Positions 41,315-49,304 of a stretch of 64,000 nt of DNA are shown piece after piece. The stretch comes from Holophagales bacterium. Its GTDB lineage: Bacteria > Acidobacteriota > Thermoanaerobaculia > UBA5066. A program made the position numbers and the translations under genes. The stretch is taken from assembly GCA_016714815.1 (NCBI GenBank), contig JADKBZ010000011.1:108501-172500 (forward strand), read 5' to 3'. The notes under the pieces were generated by a model. The model had not been told where the DNA came from. It saw only the letters and a list, made by a program, of their open reading frames with translations, and did no database searches. How positions within the stretch are numbered: position 1 is the first letter of the stretch; each line of letters begins with the position of its first letter.

Positions 41315-43342
41315 TCAGCGAGGGGAACCCGGCGGCTGGTCCGACCGGGCTTCCCCCGTCATTTCCCGCAGCGTCAGGGGCCACCCGGAAAGAGGGCTCG
41401 CCAGAGCCCGGCCGAGGATCGGGCTGCCCACCTGGGCCTGCGCGGCCGAGAGAATCGCCCGGGCGCCGGGCTCGTCTCCGGCGTCACGAGCGAGGAGAGC
41501 GGCCTCGGTCAGGACGAAAGGAGAGCCGGCGTGGTCCGGCGCGAGCTCTCTGAGCACGGTCCGGGCCTCATCCCCTCTTCCCGAGAGCCGGAGCGACTCC
41601 GAAAGGAGAGCCGCCGAAAGGTGCGAGGGGTCCACCTCGTGAAGCCGGCGGGAGAGGGAGATCGCCGTTTCCGTCTTCCCGGTGTCGAGCTTGCGTCCCA
41701 CCTGGTCGGCGAGTCCCGTTCCCCGGAGGCCGAGGAACGTCAGGGGCCGCTCGCCGGCATCGGAGAGGGTCGCCCGTCCCAGCCAGGGCCAGGAGAACGG
41801 TTCGGTCAGGTTGCGGGTGACGACTCCGAAGCTCGTGTAGACGGGGTACTCGAGCCTGGGAAGGAGACGCGGGTGGGAATCTCTCCACGGAGGCGACTGG
41901 AGGAGCCTGAGCCGTTCCTCCGGCGCGAGGTTCGCGAGACGGAGCCGGAGGAGGAAGAGGTGGGTCCGAAACGGGGAGAAGGAGTGGTCGGAGGCGGCGA
42001 GGAAGAGGGACGCCGTGTGCGAACCCCCGTCCGCCCCGCGAGTGACGTAGGGGCGTGGGAATCGCTTCGCCTCGCCCTCGGGGATCGGCGCCTTTCCGAT
42101 CGACGCGACGTACCAGGATGCCGTCGCTTCGGGCTGCAGGATGCCGAGGAGGTTCACGAGCACCCCCGCGGCGAGCAGGAAGCTTCGCGCCTTCGCGGGC
42201 CGGCTCGCCGCCGCCGTACACGCAGCGGCGGCCAGGAGGGGGACGGCGGGAACGAGGAAGCGTGGACCCCATCCGTGCGTGCCGTCCCACGCCCACCAGG
42301 CGGCGTGGAGCCCCAGGAGGCAGAGGAACGTCGCACCGATACCCCACGCAGTCCCCCGGGTCTCTGGTTTCCGCGCAAGGGCGGGAATCAGCGCCAGTCC
42401 GAGGAGAGAGAGGGGGAAATACAGGAAGAGGCCCTCGTTGGCGCCCACGAGGAGGCGCCACGCTCCGTCCAGAGGAGGATGCGAGAACCCCTGCTCGCCG
42501 TAGGAGCTGAAGGGGCGACCGAACCGGACGACCTCGAAGACGAGCCAGAGAACGGAGGGGAGAAGCAGCCCGGCGGAGGCAGCAGCACCCAGCTTCCGCT
42601 TCCCTTCACTCGTCCTTCCGGAGACCTCGTCGAGGAGGAGCGGCAGGAGAACGAGCGGGACGAGGACGATGTTCGTGCTCTTCGTCAGCAGCGCCCATCC
42701 CGCCAGGAAGCCGGACGCTGCGGCCAGGCCGAGGTCCTTGCCGGCCGTCGACCGGACGGCCCGGGCCGCGAAGAGAAGCGCTCCTGCCAGGCAGGCGGCC
42801 TGGAGGGGTTCCGAAAACCCCGTCCCCGTGTAGGCCCAGAGAGGCGAAGCGAGTGCGCTTCCGGCCATCGCGAGGACTTCTCCCCGTCTCGAGGCGCCGA
42901 GGATCCCGGCGAGCTGCCCGGCGGCAGCCGAAGCCAGGAGGACGAGGAGGATCTGGAGGGCGGCGTAGAGCGTCTGGGAGGACCGGGGGCCGAACGAACG
43001 CTCCCACGCCTGGGCGGCAAGCGCGACCGGGACCTCCACGAGAGAGAGCCCCATCCCGTACGGTGATACCGCATCGCCTCCGGCACGCGGCACGGTAAAG
43101 ACCTGGCCGCGACCGATGCCGATCTCGCCCAGCTCGGCCAGTGCGACGGCGGTGTAGGCCATCTGCTGCTCGTCCGGGACCGAGCCGATCGTCTGCTCGT
43201 CGACGGTCCCCGCCAGGGCGAGGGCGACGAGAACGACCGCGGGGAGGAAGATTCGCCTCTCCGTCTTCGCCCGAGCGCTGGCGGGCGAGCCCGGAGACGC
43301 CTGCGGCGCTCTCCCGTGCCTGTCCCTCTCGCGTTTCACCAT
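41315..43342 (-). CDS. Polytopic membrane glycosyltransferase-like protein with C-terminal TPR-like region
   Basis: The 675-residue protein has about eleven or twelve hydrophobic segments (residues ~20-430). This resembles GT39/PMT-type or 'ArnT-like' lipid-linked sugar transferases, with an early VDEQTIGSVPDEQQMAY loop carrying acidic residues. The C-terminal ~90 residues are helical with a TPR-like pattern (ISLSRRLHEVDPSHLSAALLSES). Donor and acceptor are unknown. It is not clearly co-transcribed with its neighbours; ATG 43342 is 33 nt downstream of the ABC permease stop. Confidence 0.72.
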   Translation of the reverse strand: MVKRERDRHGRAPQASPGSPASARAKTERRIFLPAVVLVALALAGTVDEQTIGSVPDEQQMAYTAVALAELGEIGIGRGQVFTVPRAGGDAVSPYGMGLSLVEVPVALAAQAWERSFGPRSSQTLYAALQILLVLLASAAAGQLAGILGASRRGEVLAMAGSALASPLWAYTGTGFSEPLQAACLAGALLFAARAVRSTAGKDLGLAAASGFLAGWALLTKSTNIVLVPLVLLPLLLDEVSGRTSEGKRKLGAAASAGLLLPSVLWLVFEVVRFGRPFSSYGEQGFSHPPLDGAWRLLVGANEGLFLYFPLSLLGLALIPALARKPETRGTAWGIGATFLCLLGLHAAWWAWDGTHGWGPRFLVPAVPLLAAAACTAAASRPAKARSFLLAAGVLVNLLGILQPEATASWYVASIGKAPIPEGEAKRFPRPYVTRGADGGSHTASLFLAASDHSFSPFRTHLFLLRLRLANLAPEERLRLLQSPPWRDSHPRLLPRLEYPVYTSFGVVTRNLTEPFSWPWLGRATLSDAGERPLTFLGLRGTGLADQVGRKLDTGKTETAISLSRRLHEVDPSHLSAALLSESLRLSGRGDEARTVLRELAPDHAGSPFVLTEAALLARDAGDEPGARAILSAAQAQVGSPILGRALASPLSGWPLTLREMTGEARSDQPPGSPR

Positions 43343-43374
43343 CCGGTCTCCCCGCCGAAAAGAGAAGGTGTCGA

Positions 43375-44709
43375 TCAGGCGGCCTTCAGCCAGCGCCACA
43401 GTTCGGGAATCGTCGGCCGCTTCCCGGTGGCGAGGAGGCCGGCCCGGAAGATCTTCGCGGTCGCCTTCAGGAGGAAGGCGATCGTGGCAACCGAGAGGAC
43501 GAGGGAAAGGGCGACCTGCCACGCCGGCGGCTCGGAGACGAGGATCCTCACGAACATCGTCATCGGGGTGTAGATCGGGACGAGGGAGAGGACGACCGAG
43601 AGGGTCGAGTCGGGGTTCGTCAGGATCGGCATCATCAGGAACCACGGGACCATGAAGACGAGCATGACCGGCGTCAGGACCTGCTGCGCCTCCTTCTCCG
43701 AGCTGACGATCGAGCCGCCCGCCGCGTAGGCGCCGACGGTGACGAGGTAGGAGAGGAGAAAGAAGACGACGAACCAGACCGCGATGGACGGGTGGAGGAT
43801 GGTCGAGAGGTCGAGTCCCGCGGTCTGCGCCTGGGAGAACCCCGACCCGGCGAACAACCCGCCCATCGCGAGCCAGACGGCCATCTGCGTCAGGCCGACG
43901 GCGGCCATCCCGAGGATCTTGCCGGAGAGGAGCTCCATCGGCGTCATCGACGAGACGAGGATCTCGACGACCCGGTCCGTCTTCTCCTGGATCACGCCCC
44001 GCATCACCTCCTGCCCGTAGACGAGCGACGGGATGAAGAGGAGCGCCATGAAGACCATCGCGACGACGAAGCTCCCCTCGCCTCCCGTCCGCTCCTGTCC
44101 CGACTTCGTGACCTGGACCGTCTGGACGGGGAGCGGTGAGAGGAGGAGGTCGACGTCCGCCGGTTCCAGCCCCCTCGCGGCGAGGCGCTGCCGCTGGAGC
44201 GCCCGGTTCACGGCGCGCCCGAGCCGCTCCTGGGCGAGGAGGTCCACGGCCGAGCGGCTGAAATAGGTGAGATTCGTGAACGGCCGCTGGAAGGCGTCCG
44301 CCGGGATCAGCAGGACGCCGTCGAGGAGCTTCTCCTTCGGCGTCGAATCCTTCGAGAGGCGGGCGAGGTACGGGCCGACGGCGTTCTTGAGGTCTGCGGC
44401 GGAAAGGTCGACGTACTCGGGCACGATCTTTCCCGCCGGCCCCCCGTCGCGTTCCCGGCGCCCGCCGCCGGCGAAGGAAGAAGAGCCCGCGGGCGACTCC
44501 TTCCGGAGAGCGCCGGCCACGTCTCCGAGGCGTCCGGTGCCGTCGAGGAGGGCGACGCGCCGCTCGCCCATTCCCTTCACGGCGAGGAGGGCGGGGACGA
44601 TCATGAGCGCCGCCATCAGGAACGGGGCGAGGACGGTCATGACGAGGAACGACGGCTTGCGCACCGTCTCGCGGTACTCGCGCTTGAAGACGGCCCAGAG
44701 CTTTCTCAC
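43375..44709 (-). CDS. ABC-2 type transporter permease (NatB-like)
   Basis: The 444-residue protein has one helix near the N-terminus, a ~170-residue extracytoplasmic domain, and about five helices in the second half, as in NatB/YhaP-type ABC-2 permeases. GTG 44709 overlaps the stop of the ATPase gene (GTGA). With the ATPase it should form an exporter; NatAB members export Na+, others antimicrobials or peptides. The substrate cannot be read from sequence. Confidence 0.9.
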   Translation of the reverse strand: MRKLWAVFKREYRETVRKPSFLVMTVLAPFLMAALMIVPALLAVKGMGERRVALLDGTGRLGDVAGALRKESPAGSSSFAGGGRRERDGGPAGKIVPEYVDLSAADLKNAVGPYLARLSKDSTPKEKLLDGVLLIPADAFQRPFTNLTYFSRSAVDLLAQERLGRAVNRALQRQRLAARGLEPADVDLLLSPLPVQTVQVTKSGQERTGGEGSFVVAMVFMALLFIPSLVYGQEVMRGVIQEKTDRVVEILVSSMTPMELLSGKILGMAAVGLTQMAVWLAMGGLFAGSGFSQAQTAGLDLSTILHPSIAVWFVVFFLLSYLVTVGAYAAGGSIVSSEKEAQQVLTPVMLVFMVPWFLMMPILTNPDSTLSVVLSLVPIYTPMTMFVRILVSEPPAWQVALSLVLSVATIAFLLKATAKIFRAGLLATGKRPTIPELWRWLKAA

Positions 44710-45623
44710 GCCGCCACCTCCTCCGCCGTCCCGCCGCCGACGGCCTCGAGGAAGACCTCCTCGAGCGACGGCGCGACGACCTCGAACCGGAGGATGCGCA
44801 GCTGGCCCACCGCGGCGGAGAGGACCGCCTGCGCGTCGGCCCCGGGCGCGAGACGAAGCTCGGCCCGGTTCGTGTCGACGCGGGCCGACGCGACGCCGGG
44901 CAGATCGGCGAGGAACGCGGCGTCTCCCTCGAACTCGACGTGAACCGCGTCCCTCCCGCCCGAGGCCTTCACCTCGGCGAGCGGGCCGGCCTTCACGACC
45001 CGTCCGTCGTGGACGAGGACGATCTCGTCGCACAGCTTCTCGGCCTCGCCCATCTGGTGCGTCGAGAGGAGGATCGCCTTCCCCTCCGCGGCCAGCTCCT
45101 GGAGGAGCCGCCTGACGAGGACGACGTTGACAGGGTCGAGCCCGGAGCCCGGCTCGTCGAGGACGACGAGGTCGGGGTCGAAGAGGAGCGCGCCCGCGAG
45201 CTGGACCTTCTGCTGGTTCCCCTTCGACAGCGCCTCGACCCTGGCGTCCCGCTTCTCCCAGAGCTCGAAGCGCTTCAGCCACCGCTCGGCAGCCGAGCGC
45301 ATCGTGGCGGGGGGGCGGCCCTTGATCTCGGCGAGGAAGAGGAGGTGGTCGAGGACGCGCATCTTCCGGTAGAGGCCGCGCTCCTCGGGGAGGTAGCCGA
45401 GCCGGTCGCGAGCCTCGTCGACCCCCTTGTCGAAAAGCTCGACCCTGCCGCTGTCGGGGTGGAGGACGCCCGTGATCATCCGGAGGGTCGTCGTCTTCCC
45501 GGCGCCGTTGCGCCCGAGGAGGCCGGTGATGCGCCCCGCGGCGACCTCGAAGGAGACGCCGTCGACGGCCTTCACCTTCCCGTAGTGCTTCACGACGTCG
45601 AGGACGGAGAGGATTCGGCTCAC
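44706..45623 (-). CDS. ABC transporter ATP-binding protein (NatA-like)
   Basis: The 305-residue protein has Walker A GRNGAGKTT, signature LSKGNQQKVQ, Walker B LVVLDEPGSGLDP and the H-loop STHQM. The C-terminal ~90 residues form the DUF4162-type domain of CcmA/NatA-like ATPases. It starts at GTG 45623; TAAGAT ends 8 nt before it, consistent with a leaderless mRNA. It is translationally coupled to the permease. Confidence 0.93.
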   Translation of the reverse strand: MSRILSVLDVVKHYGKVKAVDGVSFEVAAGRITGLLGRNGAGKTTTLRMITGVLHPDSGRVELFDKGVDEARDRLGYLPEERGLYRKMRVLDHLLFLAEIKGRPPATMRSAAERWLKRFELWEKRDARVEALSKGNQQKVQLAGALLFDPDLVVLDEPGSGLDPVNVVLVRRLLQELAAEGKAILLSTHQMGEAEKLCDEIVLVHDGRVVKAGPLAEVKASGGRDAVHVEFEGDAAFLADLPGVASARVDTNRAELRLAPGADAQAVLSAAVGQLRILRFEVVAPSLEEVFLEAVGGGTAEEVAA

Positions 45624-45672
45624 GGCGCGGGATCTTACGCACCCTTGGCGCGGACCGCGCGCCTTCGGGGCG

Positions 45673-46086
45673 CTAGGAGTTGTAACGCGAGCAGAGGTAG
45701 CGGATACCGACCCCCATGACGGCCTCCCACGCCTGCTCGACCTCCTCCGACCACCCCGCGTCGCAGACCTTGACGGTTTTCAGGAGGCTGTCGAGCCAGA
45801 AGTCGTAGAGCTCGGCTCCAACCCGGAGCTGCCGGGCCCCGTGCCGTTCGGCGAGCGGGCCGAGGTACGTCTCCGGGCCGTTCTCCTCGTCCCGGGCGGC
45901 CTTGAGCATCGTGTCGAAGGACGCCTGGAGAGCCCTGTTCTGGCGCTCGAAGTCGGTCCCGGCGAACTTCTCGCGCACCTTGGGGGAGGAAGAGAGGAAG
46001 TTCCCGTAGAAGATGTCGAGGAAGTCCGGATCGGCCAGGCAGCGCGCCAGGCTCCCTTCGAACTTCCGGAGTATCTCGGCATCCAT
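45673..46086 (-). CDS. Globin-family protein
   Basis: The 137-residue protein aligns with single-domain bacterial globins: FLDIFYGNFLSSSPKVREKFAGTDFERQNRAL over helices A-CD, and LAERHGARQL, whose His is the likely proximal F8 ligand. EQAWEAVMGVGIRYL ends helix H. The length fits a globin without a reductase domain. It probably binds haem and may sense or store O2 or NO. GGGAGAA lies before ATG 46086. No operon partner is evident. Confidence 0.82.
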   Translation of the reverse strand: MDAEILRKFEGSLARCLADPDFLDIFYGNFLSSSPKVREKFAGTDFERQNRALQASFDTMLKAARDEENGPETYLGPLAERHGARQLRVGAELYDFWLDSLLKTVKVCDAGWSEEVEQAWEAVMGVGIRYLCSRYNS

Positions 46087-46181
46087 CGACGGCTTCTCCC
46101 GCCGGCATCGTACCCGGAGTGATCCGCTGCGCGGGGGGAAACACGGATCCGGCCGCGGGGCCGAACGCCGGGACCGGGGTG

Positions 46182-47054
46182 TCAGTCGGGTCCGAGCGCC
46201 GCGATCGCGACCGCCAGGGTGACGAGCCGTTCGGCCTCGAGCGCGTGAAGCTCCTCGACGAGGCGCCCCTCGAAGACCGTCACCCCGCGCCCCTCGGCCC
46301 GGGCCTGGCGCCACGCCGCGAGGAGCCTCTGCGCCGCGTCGACCTCTTCCGGATCGGGTGCGAAGAACCGGTTCGCGGCCTCGATCGTCCGCGGGTGGAT
46401 CAGCGTCTTTCCGTCGAACCCGAGGTCGCGCCCCTGACGGCACGACGCGGCGAAGCCGCTCTCGTCGTCGAGCGCGAGGTGGACGCCGTCGAGGGCGACG
46501 AGGCCGTGGGCGCGGGCGGCGAGGACGATGGAGGAGAGCGAGAAGAGGAGGGGCTCGCGGCCGGGGACGTGCCGGGCGCGGAGGTCCTTCGTCAGGTCGG
46601 AGGTCCCCGCGACGAGGCCCGCGACATCCGGGTGCGCCCCCGCGAGGGCGGCGGTCGACAGGACGCCCCGCGGCGTCTCGATCGTCAGCCAGAGGGGATG
46701 TCCGGGCGGCGCGCCCGAGCCGGCGAGGAGGGCCGCTGTGGCGAGGACGTCCGTCGGAGACTCGGCCTTCGGCAGGACGAGCCCGTCCGCACAGGACCGG
46801 GCGAGTGCAGAGACGTCCGCCTCGAACCACTCCGTCCCCCGCGCGTTGACGCGGACGAGGATCTCGCGCGGGGCGTACCCGCCCTCGGCCAGGGCTGCGA
46901 GGACCGCCCCGCGCGCCGCTTCCTTCGCCTCCGGCGCGACGGAGTCCTCGAGGTCGAGGATCAGCGCGTCACAGGGGAGTGTCCGGGCCTTCGCGAGGGC
47001 TTTCGCGTTCGAGCCGGGGACGTAGAGGACGGAGCGGCGAGGCCGGACCGTCAC
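46182..47054 (-). CDS. HpcH/HpaI aldolase, citrate-lyase beta (CitE)-like
   Basis: The 290-residue protein has the family motifs RSVLYVPGSNAK, the metal-binding ILDLEDSVAPEAK, TIETPRGVL and GFDGKTLIHPRTIEAAN. CitE-like lyases without the citrate-lyase alpha and gamma subunits usually cleave malyl-CoA, citramalyl-CoA or related 3-hydroxyacyl-CoAs. Neither alpha nor gamma subunit is nearby. The presence of a CoA-transferase and a LeuCD-type dehydratase 2 kb away suggests a citramalyl-CoA-type substrate, as inference. GTG 47054 overlaps the stop of a 33-codon reading frame upstream. Confidence 0.87.
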   Translation of the reverse strand: MTVRPRRSVLYVPGSNAKALAKARTLPCDALILDLEDSVAPEAKEAARGAVLAALAEGGYAPREILVRVNARGTEWFEADVSALARSCADGLVLPKAESPTDVLATAALLAGSGAPPGHPLWLTIETPRGVLSTAALAGAHPDVAGLVAGTSDLTKDLRARHVPGREPLLFSLSSIVLAARAHGLVALDGVHLALDDESGFAASCRQGRDLGFDGKTLIHPRTIEAANRFFAPDPEEVDAAQRLLAAWRQARAEGRGVTVFEGRLVEELHALEAERLVTLAVAIAALGPD

Positions 47055-47152
47055 GCGGTCCCCACAGCCCCGGTGTCCAGGAGTGTCTTTTCCTCCAGCG
47101 GCGCCTTCGGCCTCCAGCGCTTCTCGGATACCGCGAGGTCCATCCCGCGCAT
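47051..47152 (-). CDS. 33-codon small ORF overlapping the CitE-like start
   Basis: ATG 47152 opens a 33-residue frame (MRGMDLAVSEKRWRPKAP...) whose TGA overlaps the GTG of the lyase gene (GTGA), the coupling form used by many gene pairs here. It has no recognisable domain and could be a leader or coupling peptide or the remnant of a longer gene. A TAA lies just upstream. Confidence 0.3.
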   Translation of the reverse strand: MRGMDLAVSEKRWRPKAPLEEKTLLDTGAVGTA

Positions 47153-47192
47153 GTTAGGCCGGGACGGCGCGGCGCGGCGATCCGCCTGCCCG

Positions 47193-47855
47193 TCAGCGGG
47201 GCGCGGTGGGGTCCGGGACGTCCCCGAGCGGAACGAGCACCTCGTTCTTCCGCAGGAACCAGGGGGTCCAGGGCGGGTTGTAGCGCGCGTAGACGGGCGG
47301 GCCGGACGGGGCGAGCCCGGCCGCGTCGAGCTTTCCGAGGAGCTCCCTGGCGACGGTGTCGAACCGTTCGGCCCCCCACGTGCCGCTGAAGGTCACGGCC
47401 GCGACGCGCCTGGCGGGAACCTCGCGGAGGGTGACGCGCGGGTCGTTCGGCTTCGGCAGGGCCGCCCTGGTCAGCTCGGACGGCATGGTGAACGCGACGG
47501 TCCAGCCTTCGCCGCGCTTCTCCTGGGAGACGGGAGCGGTCATGGCGATCTTCGTGCCGTCGCGCGGACCGGTCTGGCGCTCCTGGGCCACCGGGGCGGT
47601 CATGGCGATCTTCCGGCCACCGTCGTTGCCGCCGAAGATGTAGCCCGCCAGGCGCCGGAATCCTTCGTTCCCGCCGCCGCCGAATTCCCCTTCGACGACC
47701 GTCTCGGCGACGACCTGGGATTCGTAGAGACGCACTTCGAACCCGTCTTTCTTATCGAGCACGCGGTGCTTCGGTTCTTCGGTCGCCATCGCCACCTCCG
47801 CTGCCGACGCGAGGGCGAGGAGGACGAGGATCGCGGCGGGTCGTTTCGTTCTCAT
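47193..47855 (-). CDS. SOUL-family haem-binding protein, exported
   Basis: The 220-residue protein has a signal peptide (about residues 1-24) and the SOUL/HBP domain: DGFEVRLYESQVVAETVV, GYIFGGNDGGRKIAMTAPV, TVAFTMPSELTRAALP and a C-terminal YNPPWTPWFLRKNEVLVPL. The AMTAPV box is repeated. Bacterial SOUL proteins are thought to bind haem or tetrapyrroles; the role is unproven. ATG 47855 is preferred over the GTG at 47858. Confidence 0.9.
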   Translation of the reverse strand: MRTKRPAAILVLLALASAAEVAMATEEPKHRVLDKKDGFEVRLYESQVVAETVVEGEFGGGGNEGFRRLAGYIFGGNDGGRKIAMTAPVAQERQTGPRDGTKIAMTAPVSQEKRGEGWTVAFTMPSELTRAALPKPNDPRVTLREVPARRVAAVTFSGTWGAERFDTVARELLGKLDAAGLAPSGPPVYARYNPPWTPWFLRKNEVLVPLGDVPDPTAPR

Positions 47856-47910
47856 CACAGGTACTACGCAGAGGCAGGCCGGACGGACGCCCCCGCCGTA
47901 GACTTCCGCC

Positions 47911-48168
47911 GTGACGACTCTCGGAATGGCCTTCGTCGTCGGGATTCCCCTCCTCGTGCTCCTCGTCCTCCTCGAGGGGAAGCGGCAGCAGCGGATCTAC
48001 GGCAAGCCGAGCGCCCGCCCCAACCTCGCCGGCGCCGGCCTCCTCGACCTGCAGAAGCACCTCCAGGCCGACCGGCGGGTGGAGACGCTCGTCGAGCAGG
48101 TGAAGGACGAGGCGGGGGAAGTCCGGGAGGACGGGTCCGGGGAAGGGCCGCGGGCCGGACGACTATGA
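47911..48168 (+). CDS. Small single-helix membrane protein
   Basis: The 85-residue protein has one N-terminal membrane helix (~4-22), a short basic loop (GKRQQRIYG) and an amphipathic charged tail. No family is recognised. It starts at GTG 47911; TAGACT ends 6 nt before it and there is no ribosome binding site. The stop lies 8 nt before the Uma2 start codon. Confidence 0.6.
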   Translation: MTTLGMAFVVGIPLLVLLVLLEGKRQQRIYGKPSARPNLAGAGLLDLQKHLQADRRVETLVEQVKDEAGEVREDGSGEGPRAGRL

Positions 48169-48169
48169 T
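48164..48169 (+). promoter_or_regulatory. -10-like hexamer TATGAT before the Uma2 gene
   Basis: TATGAT ends 7 nt before ATG 48177 and overlaps the stop of the preceding small gene. No Shine-Dalgarno is present. It is one of the best -10 matches among the leaderless-looking starts of the window. Confidence 0.4.
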
Positions 48170-48176
48170 TCCCGCG

Positions 48177-48926
48177 ATGTCGAGAGCCGCGCACCGTCCC
48201 GCCACCTGGGACGACATTGCCTCTCTCCCCGAGGGCGACCGCACGGAGGTCGTCGACGGGGAGCTCTGGTCGGCCCCGAGCCCGCTGCCGCGGCACGGGT
48301 TCATCGAAGGGGCGATGTCGGGCTTCGTCGGGGTTCCGTTCCAGTATGACCCGAAGGGCCCGGGGGGCTGGTGGATCGTCCCGGAGATCGACGTGGAGCT
48401 GACGCCCCACGACATCGTGAGGCCCGACCTGTCGGGCTGGCGACGGGAGCGGATGCCGCGATTCCCGTCCGAGCGGCCCGTCCGGATCGTCCCCGACTGG
48501 GTCTCGGAAATCGTCTCTCCCTCGTCGGCTCGAATGGACCGCCTCGTCAAGCCGGCGCTCTACCTTCGCTCGGGAGTGCCGTTCTTCTGGCTCGTCGACC
48601 CGGAGGCCCGGATTCTCGAGGCGTTCGAGGCGAAGGACGGGGCGTGGCTCCGGCTCGGGGGATGGAGCGACGGCGATGTCGCCCGCATCGTGCCGTTCGA
48701 CGCGATCGAGCTGGACGTCGGACGGCTCTTCCCTCCGGAAGTAGGGAAAGCGAAGGGCCGCGCTTGCGCGCGGCCCTTCGGGAATCCGGTCTTCTGCGGT
48801 CCTCAGCCCTTCGCCTGGGCCTCCAGCATCCGCTTGCGCGTGAAGGCGATGAGCCCTCCCGCGTCGATGATCGCCTGCCGGGCCGGCGGGAGAGGGACGA
48901 CGTCCCACGACTTCCCGTTCGTGTGA
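48177..48926 (+). CDS. Uma2-family (DUF820) endonuclease-like protein with unusual C-terminal read-through
   Basis: The 249-residue protein matches Uma2/DUF820 proteins: DGELWSAPSPLPRHG, PEIDVEL, VRPDLSGW, VSEIVSPSS and LVDPEARILEAFE. The acidic and Lys positions fit a PD-(D/E)xK nuclease fold. The family normally ends near IELDVGRLFPPE, after ~190 residues. Here the frame continues ~55 codons through a strong hairpin (48751-48780) and 124 nt antisense into the LeuD-like gene, so the tail is probably not native. A lost stop codon or a base error near 48740 would explain this. The biological role of Uma2 proteins is unknown. Confidence 0.8.
   Translation: MSRAAHRPATWDDIASLPEGDRTEVVDGELWSAPSPLPRHGFIEGAMSGFVGVPFQYDPKGPGGWWIVPEIDVELTPHDIVRPDLSGWRRERMPRFPSERPVRIVPDWVSEIVSPSSARMDRLVKPALYLRSGVPFFWLVDPEARILEAFEAKDGAWLRLGGWSDGDVARIVPFDAIELDVGRLFPPEVGKAKGRACARPFGNPVFCGPQPFAWASSIRLRVKAMSPPASMIACRAGGRGTTSHDFPFV
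48751..48780 (-). terminator. Strong hairpin terminator of the dicarboxylate operon
   Basis: A perfect 13-bp stem (CGAAGGGCCGCGC at 48751-48763, GCGCGGCCCTTCG at 48768-48780) has a TTGC tetraloop. On the minus strand it is followed by CTTTCCCTACTTCC, a moderate U-tract. It ends the operon 53918-48803 and lies inside the extended Uma2 frame on the other strand. Confidence 0.82.
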
Positions 48927-49303
48927 TTGACGACCTTCGCCCCCTCGACGACGACCTCGTCGCCCTCCGAGGCCTCGACGCCGGGCGCCGTGATGATGTT
49001 CAGGCCGAGGTTGATCGAGTTCTGGAGAAAGATCCGGGAGATGTCGCTCGCGACGATCGTCAGCTCCCACCCCTTGAGGCAGGAGACGGCCTGCTCGCGC
49101 GAGGAGCCGCAACCGAAGTTCTTCCCGCCGACGAGGACGGAGCCGGGCGGGACGAGCTTCGCGTTCAGCTTGTTGTTGAGCGCCGGGTCGTTCGCGAAGG
49201 CGTACTGCGGCGTCTCGGTCGGGAGAACGGTAGCCATGTAGCGGCCCGGGTAGATGACGTCGGTGGAGACGTCGTCCCCGACGACGAATGCGACCTTGCC
49301 CAT
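48803..49303 (-). CDS. LeuD/aconitase-family small subunit
   Basis: The 166-residue protein is a swivel-domain small subunit of the isopropylmalate/homoaconitate dehydratase type: DDVSTDVIYPGRYM, GGKNFGCGSSREQAV and FLQNSINLGLNI. It pairs with the large subunit encoded 1 nt upstream. The short variable loop near residue 25-30 (YMATVLPTETPQY) decides substrate in this family and is not the classical leucine type, so the real substrate could be homocitrate, citramalate or dimethylmaleate. It is the last gene of its operon. Confidence 0.9.
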   Translation of the reverse strand: MGKVAFVVGDDVSTDVIYPGRYMATVLPTETPQYAFANDPALNNKLNAKLVPPGSVLVGGKNFGCGSSREQAVSCLKGWELTIVASDISRIFLQNSINLGLNIITAPGVEASEGDEVVVEGAKVVNHTNGKSWDVVPLPPARQAIIDAGGLIAFTRKRMLEAQAKG

Positions 49304-49304
49304 G

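Noticed and set aside
43375..45642. 755-residue frame joining the ABC ATPase and permease
   Set aside because: Its first half is out of frame with the ATPase; the two genes overlap by GTGA and are separate.
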